Of a DNA stretch of 64,000 bases, positions 12,202-21,815 are shown piece after piece. The translations under genes were made by a program, and so were the position numbers. Source of the stretch: Rubrivivax albus (lineage in GTDB: Bacteria; Pseudomonadota; Gammaproteobacteria; Burkholderiales; Burkholderiaceae_C); contig NZ_SACT01000001.1 of NCBI RefSeq assembly GCF_004016515.1, positions 310,001-374,000 on the forward strand, given 5' to 3'. Position 1 is the stretch's first letter; the number at the start of each line of letters is the position of its first letter. Below the pieces are notes generated by a model. That model did not search any database and had not been told where the DNA came from. It saw only the letters and a list, made by a program, of their open reading frames with translations.

Positions 12202-13434
12202 ATGGCGAAGGAATACAAGGATCTGATCGTCGGCCTGGACATCGGCACCGCCAAGGTGATGGTGGTGGTGGCCGAGGTCGTGCCCGGCGGCGAGTTGCGC
12301 GTGGCTGGCCTGGGCGTCGCGCCCACGCACGGGCTCAAGCGCGGCGTGGTGGTCAACATCGACGCCACGGTGCAGAGCATCCAGCAGGCGCTGAAGGAGG
12401 CCGAGATGATGGCCGCCTGCAAGATCGGCAGCGTCTGGACCGGCATCACCGGCAGCCACATCCGCGGCCAGAACAGCACCGGGATGGTCATCGTGCGCGA
12501 CAACCGCGAGGTCACGCCGGTGGACGTGAGCCGCGTGGTGGAGACGGCCAAGGCCATCAACATCCCCAACGACCAGCGCGTGCTGCTGGTGGAGCCGCAG
12601 GAGTTCGTGATCGACGGGCACGAGGTCAAGGAGCCGATCGGCATGAGCGGCAGCCGGCTCGAGGTCAAGGTGCACATCGTCACCGGGGCCATGAGCGCGG
12701 CGGAGAACATCCTCAAGTGCGTGCGCCGCTGCGGCCTGGAGGTGCAGGGCCTGGTGCTCAACCCCAGCGCCAGCGCCGCGGCCACGCTGACCGACGACGA
12801 GAAGGACCTCGGCGTGGCCGTGGTCGACGTTGGCGCCGGCACCACCGACGTGCAGATCTACACCGACGGCAGCGTGCGCCACACCGCGGTGATCCCGATC
12901 GCCGGCGACCTGATCACCAGCGACATCGCGATGGCGCTGCGCACACCGACCAAGGACGCCGAGGAGATCAAGGTCGAGCACGGCGTGGCCAAGCAGATGC
13001 TGGCCGACCCGGGTGAACAGCTGGAAGTGCCGGGCCTGGGCGACCGCGCGCCGCGCTTCCTGTCGCGCCAGGCGCTGGCCGGCGTGATCGAACCGCGGGT
13101 GGAGGAGATCTTCTCGCTGGTGCACCAGGTCATCCGCGACAGTGGCTACGAGGAGCTGCTGTCCAGCGGCATCGTGCTCACCGGCGGCTCGGCGGTGATG
13201 CCGGGCATGGTGGAACTGGGCGAGGACATCTTCCTCAAGCCCGTGCGCAAGGGCGTGCCCACCTACAGCGGGCCGCTGTTCGACATGGTGGCCAGCCCGC
13301 GCGCGGCCACCGTGATGGGGCTGCTGGAGGAGGCGCGCCTGGCGCGCACGCGCGGGCACAAGGCGGCGGCGCAGGCGGGGTCGGTCAAGACCCTGGTCGG
13401 CCGCGCGAAGGACTGGTTCCTGGGCAATTTCTAA
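12202..13434 (+). CDS. ftsA: Cell division protein FtsA
   Basis: Actin-like ATPase that tethers FtsZ filaments to the membrane. The 410 residues start MAKEYKDLIVGLDIGTAKV, with the first phosphate loop near residues 13-18, a second loop VVDVGAGTTDVQ near 208, and the C-terminal amphipathic membrane-targeting helix in the last dozen residues (GRAKDWFLGNF). A TTG two codons upstream overlaps the ftsQ stop, but the ATG at 12202 fits the family N-terminus. ftsZ follows 102 bp later, so ftsA probably ends the tightly overlapping part of the operon. Confidence 0.96.
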   Translation: MAKEYKDLIVGLDIGTAKVMVVVAEVVPGGELRVAGLGVAPTHGLKRGVVVNIDATVQSIQQALKEAEMMAACKIGSVWTGITGSHIRGQNSTGMVIVRDNREVTPVDVSRVVETAKAINIPNDQRVLLVEPQEFVIDGHEVKEPIGMSGSRLEVKVHIVTGAMSAAENILKCVRRCGLEVQGLVLNPSASAAATLTDDEKDLGVAVVDVGAGTTDVQIYTDGSVRHTAVIPIAGDLITSDIAMALRTPTKDAEEIKVEHGVAKQMLADPGEQLEVPGLGDRAPRFLSRQALAGVIEPRVEEIFSLVHQVIRDSGYEELLSSGIVLTGGSAVMPGMVELGEDIFLKPVRKGVPTYSGPLFDMVASPRAATVMGLLEEARLARTRGHKAAAQAGSVKTLVGRAKDWFLGNF

Positions 13435-13470
13435 GGGGTCGGGCACACATGACAAAGGCTCCAGATTCAC

Positions 13471-13484
13471 GCCGCCACGGCGGC
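13471..13484 (+). other. Small GC hairpin in the ftsA-ftsZ spacer
   Basis: The sequence GCCGCCACGGCGGC can form a 5-bp stem with a CACG loop, followed by ATTTCATT. It sits in the 102-bp spacer between ftsA and ftsZ. It could act as a weak attenuator or processing site that sets ftsZ expression apart from the upstream genes. The stem is short and the T-tract imperfect, so the role is inference only. Confidence 0.3.
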
Positions 13485-13524
13485 ATTTCATTCAACGGGC
13501 AACTGCAGCAACTGCACTGAAGGC

Positions 13525-13532
13525 AAGGAGGT
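13525..13532 (+). promoter_or_regulatory. Strong Shine-Dalgarno sequence of ftsZ
   Basis: AAGGAGGT lies 4 nt before the ftsZ ATG at 13537. It is an almost complete match to the anti-SD of 16S rRNA and the strongest ribosome-binding site noticed in the dcw cluster. This fits the need for FtsZ in much greater amounts than its operon neighbours, most of which start inside the preceding stop codon. Confidence 0.85.
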
Positions 13533-13536
13533 CCAC

Positions 13537-14775
13537 ATGGCCATCGAAATGATCGAAGCATTCGACGAAGGCACCAAGATCAAGGTGATCGGCGTCGGCG
13601 GCGGCGGCGGTAACGCCGTCGAACACATGATCGCGCAAGGGGTGCAGGGCGTGGAGTTCGTCTGCGCGAACACCGACGCGCAGGCGCTCAACCGCAGCCG
13701 CGCCAGCCAGCTGGTGCAGCTGGGCGCCAACGGGCTGGGCGCTGGCGGCAAGCCGGATAAGGGCAAGGCCGCGGCGCAGGAGGCCGAGGCGCAGATCCGC
13801 GAGGCGCTGGACGGTGCGCACATGGTCTTCATCACCGCTGGCATGGGCGGCGGCACCGGCACCGGTGCGGCACCCATCGTGGCCCGTGTGGCCAAGGAGA
13901 TGGGCATCCTGACCGTGGGCGTGGTCACCAAGCCCTTCGAGTTCGAGGGCAACCGCCGCATGAAGCAGGCCGATGCCGGCGCCAGCGAACTGGAGGCCAA
14001 CGTCGACAGCCTGATCGTGGTGCTCAACGAGAAGCTGCTCGAGGTGCTGGGCGACGACGTCACCCAGGAGCAGGCCTTCGCGCACGCCAACGACGTGCTG
14101 AAGAACGCCGTGGGTGGCATCAGCGACATCATCCACATGGACGCGCTGGTCAACGTCGACTTCGAGGACGTCAAGACCGTGATGAGCGAGCCGGGCAAGG
14201 CGATGATGGGCACGGCCACGGCTACCGGCCCGGATCGCGCCACCAAGGCCGCCGAGGCTGCCGTGGCCTGCCCGCTGCTGGAGGGCATCGACCTCAGCGG
14301 TGCGCGCGGCGTGCTGGTGCTGATCGCGGCCAGCAAGGGCACCTTCAAGCTCAAGGAAAGCCAGGCCGCGATGAACTGCATCCGCCGCTACGCCAGCGAC
14401 GATGCGCACATCATCTACGGTGCGGCGATGGACGAGGGCCTGGGCGACCAGCTGCGCGTGACGGTCATTGCCACCGGCCTGTCGGCCCAGGGCAAGCGCC
14501 AGACCGCGCCGCTCTCCGTGGTGCAGACCCCGGTGCTGCGCACCGGCACCGACAACCTGCCGGTGCTCAACACGCCGGTGGGCGGTGCGCCGGTGATGCA
14601 AGGTGCCGCACCCACCGCGGCGCCGGCCATTCCGCAGGCCCAAGGCTACGACGCGCTGAACACGCCCAGCGTCTGGCGCAGCGGCCGCACCGCGGCGGCC
14701 AAGGTGGACGCGCTGGCCAACCACGGCATGGACGAGATCGAGATCCCGGCGTTCCTGCGCAAGCAGGCGGACTGA
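13537..14775 (+). CDS. ftsZ: Cell division protein FtsZ
   Basis: Tubulin-like GTPase that forms the cytokinetic Z-ring. The 412 residues include the N-terminal glycine loop IGVGGGGGNAVEHM (about 18-31), the tubulin signature GGGTGTG at 104-110, the T7-loop region around DIIHMDALVNVDFEDV, a linker of about 75 residues, and the conserved C-terminal tail ending IPAFLRKQAD, which binds FtsA, ZipA and SlmA. It has a very strong ribosome-binding site and is followed by tandem hairpins. SlmA is encoded later in this window at 48256. Confidence 0.97.
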   Translation: MAIEMIEAFDEGTKIKVIGVGGGGGNAVEHMIAQGVQGVEFVCANTDAQALNRSRASQLVQLGANGLGAGGKPDKGKAAAQEAEAQIREALDGAHMVFITAGMGGGTGTGAAPIVARVAKEMGILTVGVVTKPFEFEGNRRMKQADAGASELEANVDSLIVVLNEKLLEVLGDDVTQEQAFAHANDVLKNAVGGISDIIHMDALVNVDFEDVKTVMSEPGKAMMGTATATGPDRATKAAEAAVACPLLEGIDLSGARGVLVLIAASKGTFKLKESQAAMNCIRRYASDDAHIIYGAAMDEGLGDQLRVTVIATGLSAQGKRQTAPLSVVQTPVLRTGTDNLPVLNTPVGGAPVMQGAAPTAAPAIPQAQGYDALNTPSVWRSGRTAAAKVDALANHGMDEIEIPAFLRKQAD

Positions 14776-14782
14776 CGCCTCC

Positions 14783-14800
14783 CGCGGGCGCATGCCCGCG
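14783..14800. terminator. First hairpin after ftsZ
   Basis: CGCGGGC-GCAT-GCCCGCG forms a perfect 7-bp stem with a 4-nt loop starting 7 bp after the ftsZ stop. No T-tract follows directly. It probably works with the longer hairpin just downstream as a 3'-end stabiliser or termination unit between the convergent ftsZ and argD-like genes. Confidence 0.5.
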
Positions 14801-14813
14801 ACGAGCGAGCCAG

Positions 14814-14851
14814 GTGCGGTGCACGCCTGCCAAGACAGGCGTGCCCCGCAC
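14814..14851. terminator. Bidirectional terminator hairpin between ftsZ and argD-like gene
   Basis: GTGCGG-T-GCACGCCTG pairs with CAGGCGTGC-C-CCGCAC: 15 paired positions interrupted by one T/C mismatch, with the 6-nt loop CCAAGA. It lies in the 81-bp gap between two convergent genes and is followed by GTTCTCT on the + strand. The position and stem strength support a terminator serving both directions. Confidence 0.7.
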
Positions 14852-14856
14852 GTTCT

Positions 14857-16068
<1,212 letters not shown>

Positions 16069-16076
16069 CGTGGGGT

Positions 16077-16101
16077 CCTTCGTGAGGGTGGATCACGAAG
16101 G
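16077..16101 (-). promoter_or_regulatory. SD-sequestering hairpin in the argD leader
   Basis: On the + strand CCTTCGTG (16077-16084) and CACGAAGG (16094-16101) are perfect inverted copies 9 nt apart. In the minus-strand leader mRNA the second arm contains the GAAGG Shine-Dalgarno 9 nt before the argD start. The 8-bp stem could limit ribosome access. Its upstream arm overlaps one copy (16098-16108) of the 11-mer that also forms the hairpin at 16156-16183. Confidence 0.45.
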
Positions 16102-16155
16102 CCACGAGGGCACCACGGGCCGAGGGCCACGCCGGACGCGCCGGCAGAAACACAA

Positions 16156-16183
16156 AAGGCCACGAGGAGCGTCTCGTGGCCTT
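16156..16183 (-). terminator. Terminator-like hairpin between pepF and argD
   Basis: AAGGCCACGAG (16156-16166), the 6-nt loop GAGCGT and CTCGTGGCCTT (16173-16183) form a perfect 11-bp stem. Read on the minus strand it is followed by TTTTGTGTTTC, a good intrinsic-terminator tail. It therefore ends transcription from the M3 peptidase gene, or attenuates readthrough into argD. A third copy of the 11-mer (16098-16108) offers an alternative pairing partner. Confidence 0.75.
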
Positions 16184-16332
16184 CGGGGGAGTGAACCGCT
16201 GCCAGGGGATCCGGCAGCCGGCCGGGCGCTACGAAACCTCTCGACGGTGTCGTCGGGAGGATCGTCGCAGGGCGCGGGTGGCGTTCACGCTGCGCAGCAT
16301 AGCGCAACGGCGGCCACGCGGCGCTGCGGCCT

Positions 16333-18225
16333 TCACCGGATCTTCGCCGCCTCGGCCTCCATCCGCGTGACCAATTCGTCGAGCTGGTCCACGACCGCCT
16401 GCACGGTGGCGCGCTGGGTCAGGTCCACGCCGGCCTTCTTCAGCTGCGCCATCGGGTGGTCGTTGCCGCCGGAGGACAGCAGCGTCAGGTAGCGCTGCCG
16501 CGCAGCCTCGCGGGCCTTGCCGTCGCCGGTGGTCATCTGCTTGTAGAGCTCGGCCGACGACGCGAAGCAGGTGGCGTACTGATAGACGTAGTAGGGCGTG
16601 TTGAAGAAGTGCGGGATGCGCGCCCAGGTCCACTTGTAGAAGTCGTCGACCGTGATCGACTCGCCGTAGTAGGACTTCAGCAGGCCGGCGTAGATCTGGT
16701 TGAGCACCTCGGTGGTGACCGGCTGGCCCTGCTCCACGCGCCGGTGCGCCTGCAGTTCGTAGTCGGCGAACATCACCTGCGTGTAGAAGGTGCCGACGAT
16801 CTGGTCCACCGCGTGCTGCAGCAGCAGGAAGCGTTCCTTCGGGTCGGTGGTCTGCTTCAGCAGGTGCTCCATCAGAAGCCGCTCGTTCATCGTCGAGGCC
16901 ACCTCGGCGACGAAGATGGTGTAGCTGCTGGTCACGAAGGGCTGGTGCTCGTTGGACAGCACGCTGTGCATCGCGTGCCCCGCCTCGTGGGCGAAAGTGA
17001 ACATCGAGTCCAGCGTGTCGTTGTAGTTCAGCAGCAGGTAGGGGCCGACGCCGTAGACGTTGGCGCTGTAGGCGCCGCTGCGCTTGCCGTCGTTCTCGTA
17101 GACGTCGATGCGGCCGCCGCCGACGAAGCGCTTGTAGCGCTCCACGTAGTCGCTGCCCAGCGGCGCCACCGAGGCCAGCGCGTTGGCCGTGGCGGTGGCG
17201 TAGGGGTACGTGGTGTCGGTGCGGAAGATGGGCACCGAACCGTCGTAGAGGTGATGGCTGTCGAGCTTGAGCAGCTTCTTGCGCAGCTGCATGTAGCGCT
17301 GCAGCGGGCCGGTGCCGGCGCGCGTGGTCTCGATCAGGGTCTCGACCACGTTGCGCGGCACCGCGTCGTCGTCCAGCGCGGCGTCCAGCGTGGTCGGGAA
17401 CTTGCGCGCCTGGGTCAGGAACCAGTCGCGCTGCAGCACGCCGTTGTAGATGGCCGCGTAGGTGTTGGCGTTGGCGCCATACGCGCCCACGTGGGCGGCC
17501 GCGGCCTTGGCGCGGTCGGCCTGCACCGGGCTGTCCTCCAGCAGGCGGCGGTAGTTGCCCGGGGACAGCGTCACCTCCTTGCCATCGCTGGTGGTGATCT
17601 TGGGCCACTGGATGTCGGACGTGGACAGCTCAGAGTACACGTTGCGCGGCGCCTGGTTCAGGCGGCCGGCCAGGGCGAGCAGGCGTTCGCCCTGCTCGTC
17701 GAGCACGTGCTGCTGCTTGCGGTAGGTGTCCAGGATCGTGAAGCGGTAGGGCGCCAGTGCCGGCGTGCTGTCCAGCCAGCCGCGCATCGTGGCCTCGGGG
17801 ATGGTCAGCAGTTCGGGCGTGAACCACGCGGTGGACGCGTCGAACTTCGCGAACATCGCGCCCACGCGCTGGAAGCGGCCGGCCACGGCCTGGTCGCGCG
17901 TGTCGACGTCGCGCTGCAGCTGCGGGTAGCGGTAGGTCAGGTACTGCAGCTTGCCGATCTCGTCGAAGGCCTGGTACGCGGCCAGCACTGCCTGTGGACC
18001 GGAGGCCAGCGTGCCCTTGCGGGCGGCGAAGGCGTCCATCTTGGCCTCCATGTCCTTCAGGCCCGCCTCCCAGGCGTCCCAGCTCTTGTAGATGGGGCTG
18101 AAGTCCCAGCGGTATTCGGCCGGGATCTGGGCGCGGTCGCGCGTCTCGGGGCGCTGGGCGTGGAGGGGCGTGGTGAGCAGGGCAGTGGTCACGGCGGTCA
18201 GGAGCAAGGGGGTCAGGCGGTGCAT
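16333..18225 (-). CDS. pepF: Secreted M3-family oligoendopeptidase (PepF type)
   Basis: Zinc metallopeptidase that cleaves oligopeptides. The catalytic HEAGH motif is at residues 413-417 in MFTFAHEAGHAMH, and a downstream Glu (about 441, in FVAEVAST) is the expected third zinc ligand. I chose the ATG at 18225 because it begins with a clear signal peptide (MHRLTPLLLTAVTTALLTTPLHAQ, cleavage after about residue 23). The frame continues 34 codons further, but that would bury the signal. This gives 630 residues and a periplasmic location, unlike the cytoplasmic PepF of Gram-positives. It is divergent from lpxC across 110 bp. Confidence 0.9.
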   Translation of the reverse strand: MHRLTPLLLTAVTTALLTTPLHAQRPETRDRAQIPAEYRWDFSPIYKSWDAWEAGLKDMEAKMDAFAARKGTLASGPQAVLAAYQAFDEIGKLQYLTYRYPQLQRDVDTRDQAVAGRFQRVGAMFAKFDASTAWFTPELLTIPEATMRGWLDSTPALAPYRFTILDTYRKQQHVLDEQGERLLALAGRLNQAPRNVYSELSTSDIQWPKITTSDGKEVTLSPGNYRRLLEDSPVQADRAKAAAAHVGAYGANANTYAAIYNGVLQRDWFLTQARKFPTTLDAALDDDAVPRNVVETLIETTRAGTGPLQRYMQLRKKLLKLDSHHLYDGSVPIFRTDTTYPYATATANALASVAPLGSDYVERYKRFVGGGRIDVYENDGKRSGAYSANVYGVGPYLLLNYNDTLDSMFTFAHEAGHAMHSVLSNEHQPFVTSSYTIFVAEVASTMNERLLMEHLLKQTTDPKERFLLLQHAVDQIVGTFYTQVMFADYELQAHRRVEQGQPVTTEVLNQIYAGLLKSYYGESITVDDFYKWTWARIPHFFNTPYYVYQYATCFASSAELYKQMTTGDGKAREAARQRYLTLLSSGGNDHPMAQLKKAGVDLTQRATVQAVVDQLDELVTRMEAEAAKIR

Positions 18226-18335
18226 CTTCACGGGCGGGACAAGCGGGGGCAATGGGGCGGGCAGTATCGTCGCGATAGCGAAGGCCATGCCAGCGGCATG
18301 CGACGGACTGCAGCCTTTGCGGGACAATCGACGAC

Positions 18336-19271
18336 ATGTTGCGCCAACGCACTCTGAAATCCCTGACCCGCGCCGTGGGCGTGGGGGTGCACAGCGGGCA
18401 CAAGGTGGAGCTCACGCTGCGCCCGGCGCCGCCGGACACCGGCGTGATCTTCCGCCGCACCGACCTGCCCAGCCCAGTGGACATCCCGGTGAATGCCTGG
18501 GCGGTGAGCGACACGCGCATGGCCAGCACCATCAGCGCCGGTGGCGACCCGGGTGCGCCCAAGGTGCAGACCATCGAGCATCTGATGTCGGCCTGCGCCG
18601 GCCTGGGGCTGGACAACCTGTACGTGGACATCACCGGCGAGGAGGTGCCCATCCTCGACGGTTCGGCCGCCAGCTTCGTCTTCCTGCTGCAGAGTGCGGG
18701 CATTGCGCTGCAGGACGCGCCCAAGCGCTTCATCCGCGTGAAGAAGGCGGTGGAGGTGCGCGAGGGCGAGGGAAAGAGCCTGAAATGGGCGCGGCTGGAC
18801 CCGCACCACGGCTACACGCTGAGCTTCGAGATCGAGTTCGACCACCCGGCCGTCAACGCCACCGGCCAGCGCGTGAGCTTCGACATGGGCTCGGGCACCT
18901 ACAAGCAGGAGATCGCGCGCGCCCGCACCTTCGGCTTCACGAAGGACGTGGAGATGATGCGCGCCCGCGGCCTGGGCCGCGGCGGCAGCCTGGACAACGT
19001 GATCGTCATCGACGACTACCGCGTGCTCAACGCCGACGGCCTGCGCTATGGCGACGAGTTCGCCAAGCACAAGATCCTGGACGCGATCGGCGACCTCCAC
19101 ATCGCAGGCAAGCCGCTGCTGGCCAGCTACGTGGCCTACAAGAGCGGCCACGCGCTGAACAACCAGTTGCTGCGCGCGCTGCTGGCCGACGAGACGGCCT
19201 ACGACATCGTCACCTTCGAGGACGAACGCCAGGCGCCACGGGGCATGGCCGAGCTGGCCCCGGCCTGGTGA
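18336..19271 (+). CDS. lpxC: UDP-3-O-acyl-N-acetylglucosamine deacetylase LpxC
   Basis: Zn-dependent deacetylase that commits UDP-acyl-GlcNAc to lipid A synthesis. The metal ligands align with E. coli H79, H238 and D242 as His82 (QTIEHLMSA), His245 and Asp249 ([12 protein letters not shown]). The catalytic Glu is Glu81 and the general His is His272 (KSGHALNN). The 311-residue length is typical. In many Gram-negatives lpxC directly follows ftsZ. Here two minus-strand genes intervene, so it needs its own promoter. A GACAAT hexamer at 18323-18328 is a candidate -10 element with a very short leader. Confidence 0.96.
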   Translation: MLRQRTLKSLTRAVGVGVHSGHKVELTLRPAPPDTGVIFRRTDLPSPVDIPVNAWAVSDTRMASTISAGGDPGAPKVQTIEHLMSACAGLGLDNLYVDITGEEVPILDGSAASFVFLLQSAGIALQDAPKRFIRVKKAVEVREGEGKSLKWARLDPHHGYTLSFEIEFDHPAVNATGQRVSFDMGSGTYKQEIARARTFGFTKDVEMMRARGLGRGGSLDNVIVIDDYRVLNADGLRYGDEFAKHKILDAIGDLHIAGKPLLASYVAYKSGHALNNQLLRALLADETAYDIVTFEDERQAPRGMAELAPAW

Positions 19272-19287
19272 CCGCCGAGGCCGCACC

Positions 19288-19476
19288 ATGATGCTGATGT
19301 TCCGCGTCGTCTTCGGCGGCCTGCTCGTGGCCGGGCTGCTGTGCTTCGCGATGTACGTGGGCACGGGCCAGGTGGTCTGGCGCCGGCGCGGCATCGTCAT
19401 CGTCAAGTGGACGGTGGTGGCCGGCCTGGGCTTCTTCGCCGTGCTGGTGCTGGAGCGGCTGGCGGTGATGCTGTAG
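19288..19476 (+). CDS. Small two-helix membrane protein, unknown function
   Basis: A 62-residue protein starting 16 bp after lpxC. It has two hydrophobic helices (about residues 5-26 and 37-60) separated by a basic loop (WRRRGIVIVK), which suggests both ends face the periplasm and the loop the cytoplasm. It is probably co-transcribed with lpxC, and I believe similar small proteins occur beside lpxC in other Burkholderiales. No function can be assigned. A second ATG one codon downstream is an equally possible start. Confidence 0.65.
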   Translation: MMLMFRVVFGGLLVAGLLCFAMYVGTGQVVWRRRGIVIVKWTVVAGLGFFAVLVLERLAVML

Positions 19477-19493
19477 CGGCGCCGGCAGCCGGC

Positions 19494-20801
19494 TCAGTTC
19501 ACCAGCTTGCGGTGGATGCGGCGCGTGAGCGCGGCCACCGCCCACAGCACCAGCGGGATCGATGCCCCGGCGGCCAGTTCCGGATGCAGCGGCACGCCCG
19601 CCGCCTTCGCGGCCTTGGCGGCGTAGAGGATCAGGCTGACCACGTAGTACGAGATCGCCGCGATCGACAGGCCTTCCACCGTGCTCTGCAGCTTGAGCTG
19701 CAGTTCCTGGCCGCGCGTGAGCTTGGCCAGCAGTTCGCGGTTCTGCGTCTCGGTGGCGATGTCCACGCGCGTGCGCAGCAGCGAGCCGGCGCGTTCGATG
19801 CGCTGGGCCAGGGACTGCAGGCGGCGTTCCGTCGCCACCACGGTGGCGATCGCCGGCGACAGCCGCCGGCGCATGAACTCGCCGATGGTCTGCGTGCCCG
19901 GGATGGGCACCTCGCGCAGTTCGGCGATGCGCTGGTCCACGATGCCGGCGTAGGCCTGGGTAGCGGCGAAGCGGTACTGAGTCTCGGCGGTGGCGCGTTC
20001 CACGCGCGCGGCCAGGTCCACCAGCGTGTCCAGCAGTGCCTGGTCGTCGGTGTCGCTGGCGCCGGTCTCCATGCGTGCGGTGATGCCGGCGAGGTCGGCC
20101 TCGGCCTGCGCCAGCAGCGCGCCGAGGCCCTTGGCCACCGGCAGGCCGCGCAAGGCCATCAGGCGGTAGGTCTCGAACTCCAGCAGGCGCGCCGCCACGC
20201 GGCCGGCGCGGGTCTCGCTGGTGCCTTCGGGCGCCAGCAGCAGCATGCGCTCGAAGCCGGTGTCGCGCAGGCGGAAGTCGGTCACCGCCAGCGAGTGCCC
20301 GCGGCCGGTCAGCGAGGCCACCACGGTGCGGTCGCCGAACCAGTGGCGCGCCGCGTCCAGCGCGGCCTGCGGGTCGGCCAGGTCGTGGTGCAGCATCACC
20401 AGCTTGATCGCGGCCACCGTGCGCCCGGGGATGTCGGCCAGCCAGGTGACGTCCAGCACCAGCGAGGACAGCAGTTCCGGGTCGGTGGCCGGGGGCCGGG
20501 CCTGCGCTGGCAGCGGCTGCACCAGCGTGTAGCGCGTGAACTCGCTGTGGCGCTCCCACTTCAGCACCGATTCGCCCAGGCGCAGGCGCAGGAAGTTGCC
20601 GGCCAGGTCGGCGGCGGTGAGCCCGTCGTGCCCGGGCAGGCGCTGCAGGTGACGGCGCTCGTCGTCACGGCTCACGCCCTCGTTGAGCACCGCCACGTAG
20701 ACCACCAGCGCCGGCAGGTGGATGCGCGCCGTGGGTCGGGCATGGACCTCGTCGTGCAGTTCCTGGCGTAGCAGGTCGTCGGCGGGCAGGGGGCGGGTCA
20801 T
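19494..20801 (-). CDS. DUF3422 family protein, membrane-anchored
   Basis: A 435-residue protein of the uncharacterised DUF3422 family, recognised by its N-terminus (LRQELHDEVHARP) and overall architecture. The N-terminal two thirds look cytoplasmic and contain long Ala/Arg/Glu-rich helices likely to form coiled coils (about residues 230-350). Two hydrophobic helices at about 370-395 and 405-425 (AISYYVVSLILYAAKAAKAAG; SIPLVLWAVAALTRR) anchor the C-terminus in the membrane. It is convergent with the lpxC unit and divergent from bfr. Function is unknown. Confidence 0.85.
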   Translation of the reverse strand: MTRPLPADDLLRQELHDEVHARPTARIHLPALVVYVAVLNEGVSRDDERRHLQRLPGHDGLTAADLAGNFLRLRLGESVLKWERHSEFTRYTLVQPLPAQARPPATDPELLSSLVLDVTWLADIPGRTVAAIKLVMLHHDLADPQAALDAARHWFGDRTVVASLTGRGHSLAVTDFRLRDTGFERMLLLAPEGTSETRAGRVAARLLEFETYRLMALRGLPVAKGLGALLAQAEADLAGITARMETGASDTDDQALLDTLVDLAARVERATAETQYRFAATQAYAGIVDQRIAELREVPIPGTQTIGEFMRRRLSPAIATVVATERRLQSLAQRIERAGSLLRTRVDIATETQNRELLAKLTRGQELQLKLQSTVEGLSIAAISYYVVSLILYAAKAAKAAGVPLHPELAAGASIPLVLWAVAALTRRIHRKLVN

Positions 20802-20831
20802 GGCCGGATTGTGCGGCGTCCGGGCAGTGGC

Positions 20832-20850
20832 AACGAGAACGATTGCGCTT
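20832..20850 (+). promoter_or_regulatory. Candidate Fur box upstream of bfr
   Basis: AACGAGAACGATTGCGCTT matches the 19-bp Fur consensus AATGAGAATGATTCTCATT at 13 positions, concentrated in the left half. It lies 93 bp upstream of the bfr ATG, in the divergent bfr/DUF3422 intergenic region. It is the weakest of three Fur-like sites in this locus. The assignment rests on similarity and iron-gene context only. Confidence 0.4.
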
Positions 20851-20942
20851 CAGGCCGGTGCAGCGCGGCCTTGTGGGGCGAGCGGGCCTGCGTGCGCACA
20901 ATGCACCGGGTCAGCATCACGCACCCTTGCAAAGGAGCCAGC

Positions 20943-21419
20943 ATGAAGGGCGACCCCAAGGTCCTCGAATTCCTCAACGGCCAGCTGAAGAACGAGCTCA
21001 CGGCCATCAACCAGTACTTCCTGCACTACCGCATGCTGAAGAACTGGGGCTTCGGCAAGCTGGCCAGGCACGAGTACGAAGAATCCATCGAGGAGATGAA
21101 GCACGCCGACCGGCTGATGGACCGCATCCTGATGCAGGGTGGCCTGCCCAACCTGCAGGACCTGGGCAAGCTGCTGATCGGCGAGTCGGCGGTCGAGGTC
21201 CTGCACTGCGACCTGAAGGTCGAGACGGCGGCCCAGGCCTACCTGAAAGAGGCCATCGCGCACTGCGAGAGCGTGCGCGACTACGTCTCGCGCGACCTGT
21301 TCAGCGACCTGCTGGACGACACCGAGGAACACATCGACCACCTCGAGACCGAGATCGGCCTCGTGGCCCAGGTGGGCGAGCCCAACTGGCTGCAGTCGCA
21401 GATGGGCGAGGGCAGCTGA
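20943..21419 (+). CDS. bfr: Bacterioferritin
   Basis: Haem-containing iron-storage protein (24-mer). The 158 residues align end to end with E. coli Bfr. The ferroxidase ligands Glu18, Glu51, His54, a Glu near 94, and Glu127/His130 are in place, and the haem ligand Met52 is conserved (SIEEMKHADR). The frame is open upstream, but the ATG at 20943 gives the canonical MKGDPKVLEFLN start and has an AAAGGAG ribosome-binding site at 20931-20937. It is the first gene of an iron locus and sits just before its redox partner bfd. Confidence 0.96.
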   Translation: MKGDPKVLEFLNGQLKNELTAINQYFLHYRMLKNWGFGKLARHEYEESIEEMKHADRLMDRILMQGGLPNLQDLGKLLIGESAVEVLHCDLKVETAAQAYLKEAIAHCESVRDYVSRDLFSDLLDDTEEHIDHLETEIGLVAQVGEPNWLQSQMGEGS

Positions 21420-21521
21420 GGGCGGGCGCCGGGCGCCCGGGGCCGGGTCCGTCATCGTGGCCGGTATCACGGCCGGTTGGGGCCGTGGATCGACGGGTTG
21501 ATCTGCATCAAAGAATCTGAT

Positions 21522-21538
21522 TGAGACGGATTCTTATT
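21522..21538 (+). promoter_or_regulatory. Candidate Fur box controlling bfd-fur-feoAB
   Basis: TGAGACGGATTCTTATT matches TGAGAATGATTCTCATT at 14 of 17 positions. It overlaps a perfect 7-bp inverted repeat, AAGAATC (21511-21517) and GATTCTT (21529-21535). The site lies 47 bp before the bfd ATG in a locally AT-rich stretch that contrasts with the surrounding DNA, as expected of a promoter/operator. Fur is encoded by the second gene downstream, so autoregulation is likely. Confidence 0.65.
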
Positions 21539-21584
21539 TAAAGTACGATCTGCGCCAGGAGTTCACCCGCCCCTGTACCGCCCC

Positions 21585-21815
21585 ATGATCGTCTGCCTGT
21601 GCCACCGGATCTCGGATCGCCACATCCACCGTGAGGTGCGTTCGGGCACGGCCTGCTTCGAGCAGTTGCAGGACGACACGCGGGTCGCGTCGTCCTGCGG
21701 CGCCTGCCACGACTGCGCGCGCGAGGTCTTCGACGAGGCGCTGGCCGCCCGCGGCGGGTGCAGGGTCGCGGGCCCTGCGACGCCTGGTCCCGTCGTGGTG
21801 GCGCTGCGCCGCTGA
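21585..21815 (+). CDS. bfd: Bacterioferritin-associated ferredoxin (Bfd-like [2Fe-2S] protein)
   Basis: Small [2Fe-2S] protein that reduces bacterioferritin to release stored iron. The 76 residues carry Cys4, Cys6, Cys38 and Cys41, exactly the cluster ligand positions of E. coli Bfd (C-x-C near the start, CGAC in the middle), plus an extra Cys44. The C-terminal 25 residues are a less conserved Gly/Pro/Ala tail. It lies downstream of bfr with a Fur-like site between them, and its stop overlaps the fur ATG by one base. Confidence 0.9.
   Translation: MIVCLCHRISDRHIHREVRSGTACFEQLQDDTRVASSCGACHDCAREVFDEALAARGGCRVAGPATPGPVVVALRR

Noticed and set aside
14783..14851. Possible small RNA gene between ftsZ and argD
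   Set aside because: The two hairpins fit a shared terminator between convergent genes. No promoter is visible in the 81-bp gap.
16098..16183. Possible CRISPR-like short repeat
   Set aside because: Only three copies, one inverted, with unequal spacing and no spacers or cas genes.
16456..18357. A 633-residue plus-strand open frame opposite pepF
   Set aside because: Val/Gly/Gln/Arg-rich shadow. The minus-strand frame has the HEAGH zinc motif and a signal peptide.
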